A stretch of DNA of 60,173 nucleotides from Pontimonas sp964350865 (GTDB taxonomy: Bacteria; Actinomycetota; Actinomycetes; Actinomycetales; Microbacteriaceae): assembly GCA_964350865.1 (NCBI GenBank), contig CAYGLJ010000004.1, positions 1 through 60,173 of the forward strand, read 5' to 3'. The notes beneath the pieces are model-generated. The model worked only from the letters and a program-made list of their open reading frames with translations, was not told the DNA's origin and ran no database searches. This document shows positions 59,899 to 60,173 of this stretch, piece by piece; position 1 is the first letter of the stretch; every line of letters starts with the position of its first letter. The position numbers were made by a program, and so were the translations under genes.

Positions 59899-60084
59899 TC
59901 AGGGTGCTTCTGAATGGTCGCCTCCGGGGCGTCGCCCCGACAAGACGATTGCGGCCAGCCCGGCAATGAGTAATCCCGCGACCACAGCAAGGACAATCAC
60001 GTCGTTCTCAGCGTAAGACGGGTAAGTCACCACGACACCTGCGAACACGACCAAGAAGCCCACTGCGAGGAAAGTGTTCCGCAT
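59899..60084 (-). CDS. Small two-helix membrane protein
   Basis: The 61-residue protein has two hydrophobic segments (about 5-22 and 31-52) and a short charged tail with GRRPGGDHSEAP. ATG 60084 has GAGG about eight bases upstream, and a GTG at 60093 is in frame. I recognise no family. It lies between tRNA-Val and thrS, on the same strand as both. Confidence 0.6.
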   Translation of the reverse strand: MRNTFLAVGFLVVFAGVVVTYPSYAENDVIVLAVVAGLLIAGLAAIVLSGRRPGGDHSEAP

Positions 60085-60118
60085 ATCTCTCACCTCGCTA
60101 CCACCTCGAGACCATCTG

Positions 60119-60173
60119 TGGTGGGCGATACTGGGTTCGAACCAGTGACCTCTTCCGTGTCAGGGAAGCGCGC
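60119..60173 (-). tRNA. tRNA-Val (anticodon GAC), 3' part only
   Basis: Read on the minus strand, the visible part has the anticodon stem CTTCC/GGAAG around loop CTGACAC, giving anticodon GAC at 60159-60161. The T-arm is ACTGG-TTCGAAC-CCAGT, and the acceptor 3' strand ends ATCGCCCA followed by an encoded CCA (60119-60121). The 5' acceptor and D-arm lie outside the window. Confidence 0.93.

Overview
This window looks like a chromosome segment from an actinobacterium, most probably of the family Microbacteriaceae and of a small, tightly packed genome. The reasons are the gene content and order: his-trp-lgt-gltBD-pyk, aro-efp-nusB-pyr, yajC-secDF-rsh and thrS-HIT-pdxST-yebC-ruvCAB blocks in actinobacterial order. 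Other signs are a PriA without motor motifs, an actinobacterial integration host factor (mIHF) domain fused to guanylate kinase, Trp-operon membrane proteins, frequent GTG starts and moderate-to-high G+C (judged by eye, not computed). Placement is an inference. Nearly all genes lie on the minus strand. Only three, in the middle (44753-47352), are on the plus strand.

Layout in transcription order on the minus strand, from right to left. (1) 60173-47331: the 3' part of tRNA-Val(GAC), a 61-residue membrane protein, thrS, a HIT hydrolase, pdxS-pdxT, yebC, ruvC-ruvA-ruvB, yajC-secD-secF and the (p)ppGpp enzyme rsh. (2) 47352-44753, plus strand: a membrane-anchored cyclophilin, a DUF349 protein and an unrecognised protein whose 3' end overlaps that of rsh. 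(3) 44690-37169: rarA, rpsD, a 51-residue membrane microprotein, alaS, ruvX, mltG and aroE. (4) 37137-32910: aroC-aroK-aroB-aroQ, efp and nusB. (5) 32828-15453: pyrR-pyrB-pyrC-PH-like-carA-carB-pyrF (de novo pyrimidines), then mIHF-gmk, rpoZ, coaBC, metK, priA, fmt, rsmB, rpe and an FKBP. (6) 15427-1: hisE-hisG-hisF-hisI-trpE, two small membrane proteins, trpC-trpB-trpA, lgt, gltB-gltD and a truncated pyk.

The genes form long, probably cotranscribed blocks. Seventeen junctions are four-base ATGA/GTGA overlaps, four are one-base overlaps and two are zero-gap, so translational coupling is likely pervasive. The pathways interlock. Chorismate from the aro block feeds trpE. Glutamate synthase and carbamoyl-phosphate synthase handle glutamine nitrogen. 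PRPP is shared by hisG, pyrR and the tryptophan branch.

I see no insertion sequence, prophage, CRISPR array, toxin-antitoxin pair or biosynthetic cluster, and no convincing undescribed system. No gene-free stretch exceeds 300 bases; the longest is about 180 bases in front of rpsD. The most interesting details are a PyrR-binding-loop sequence placed against the pyrR ribosome binding site, the mIHF-Gmk fusion, conserved but unexplained membrane proteins inside the trp and pyr operons, a structured region before rpsD, and operator-like inverted repeats at several promoter regions.
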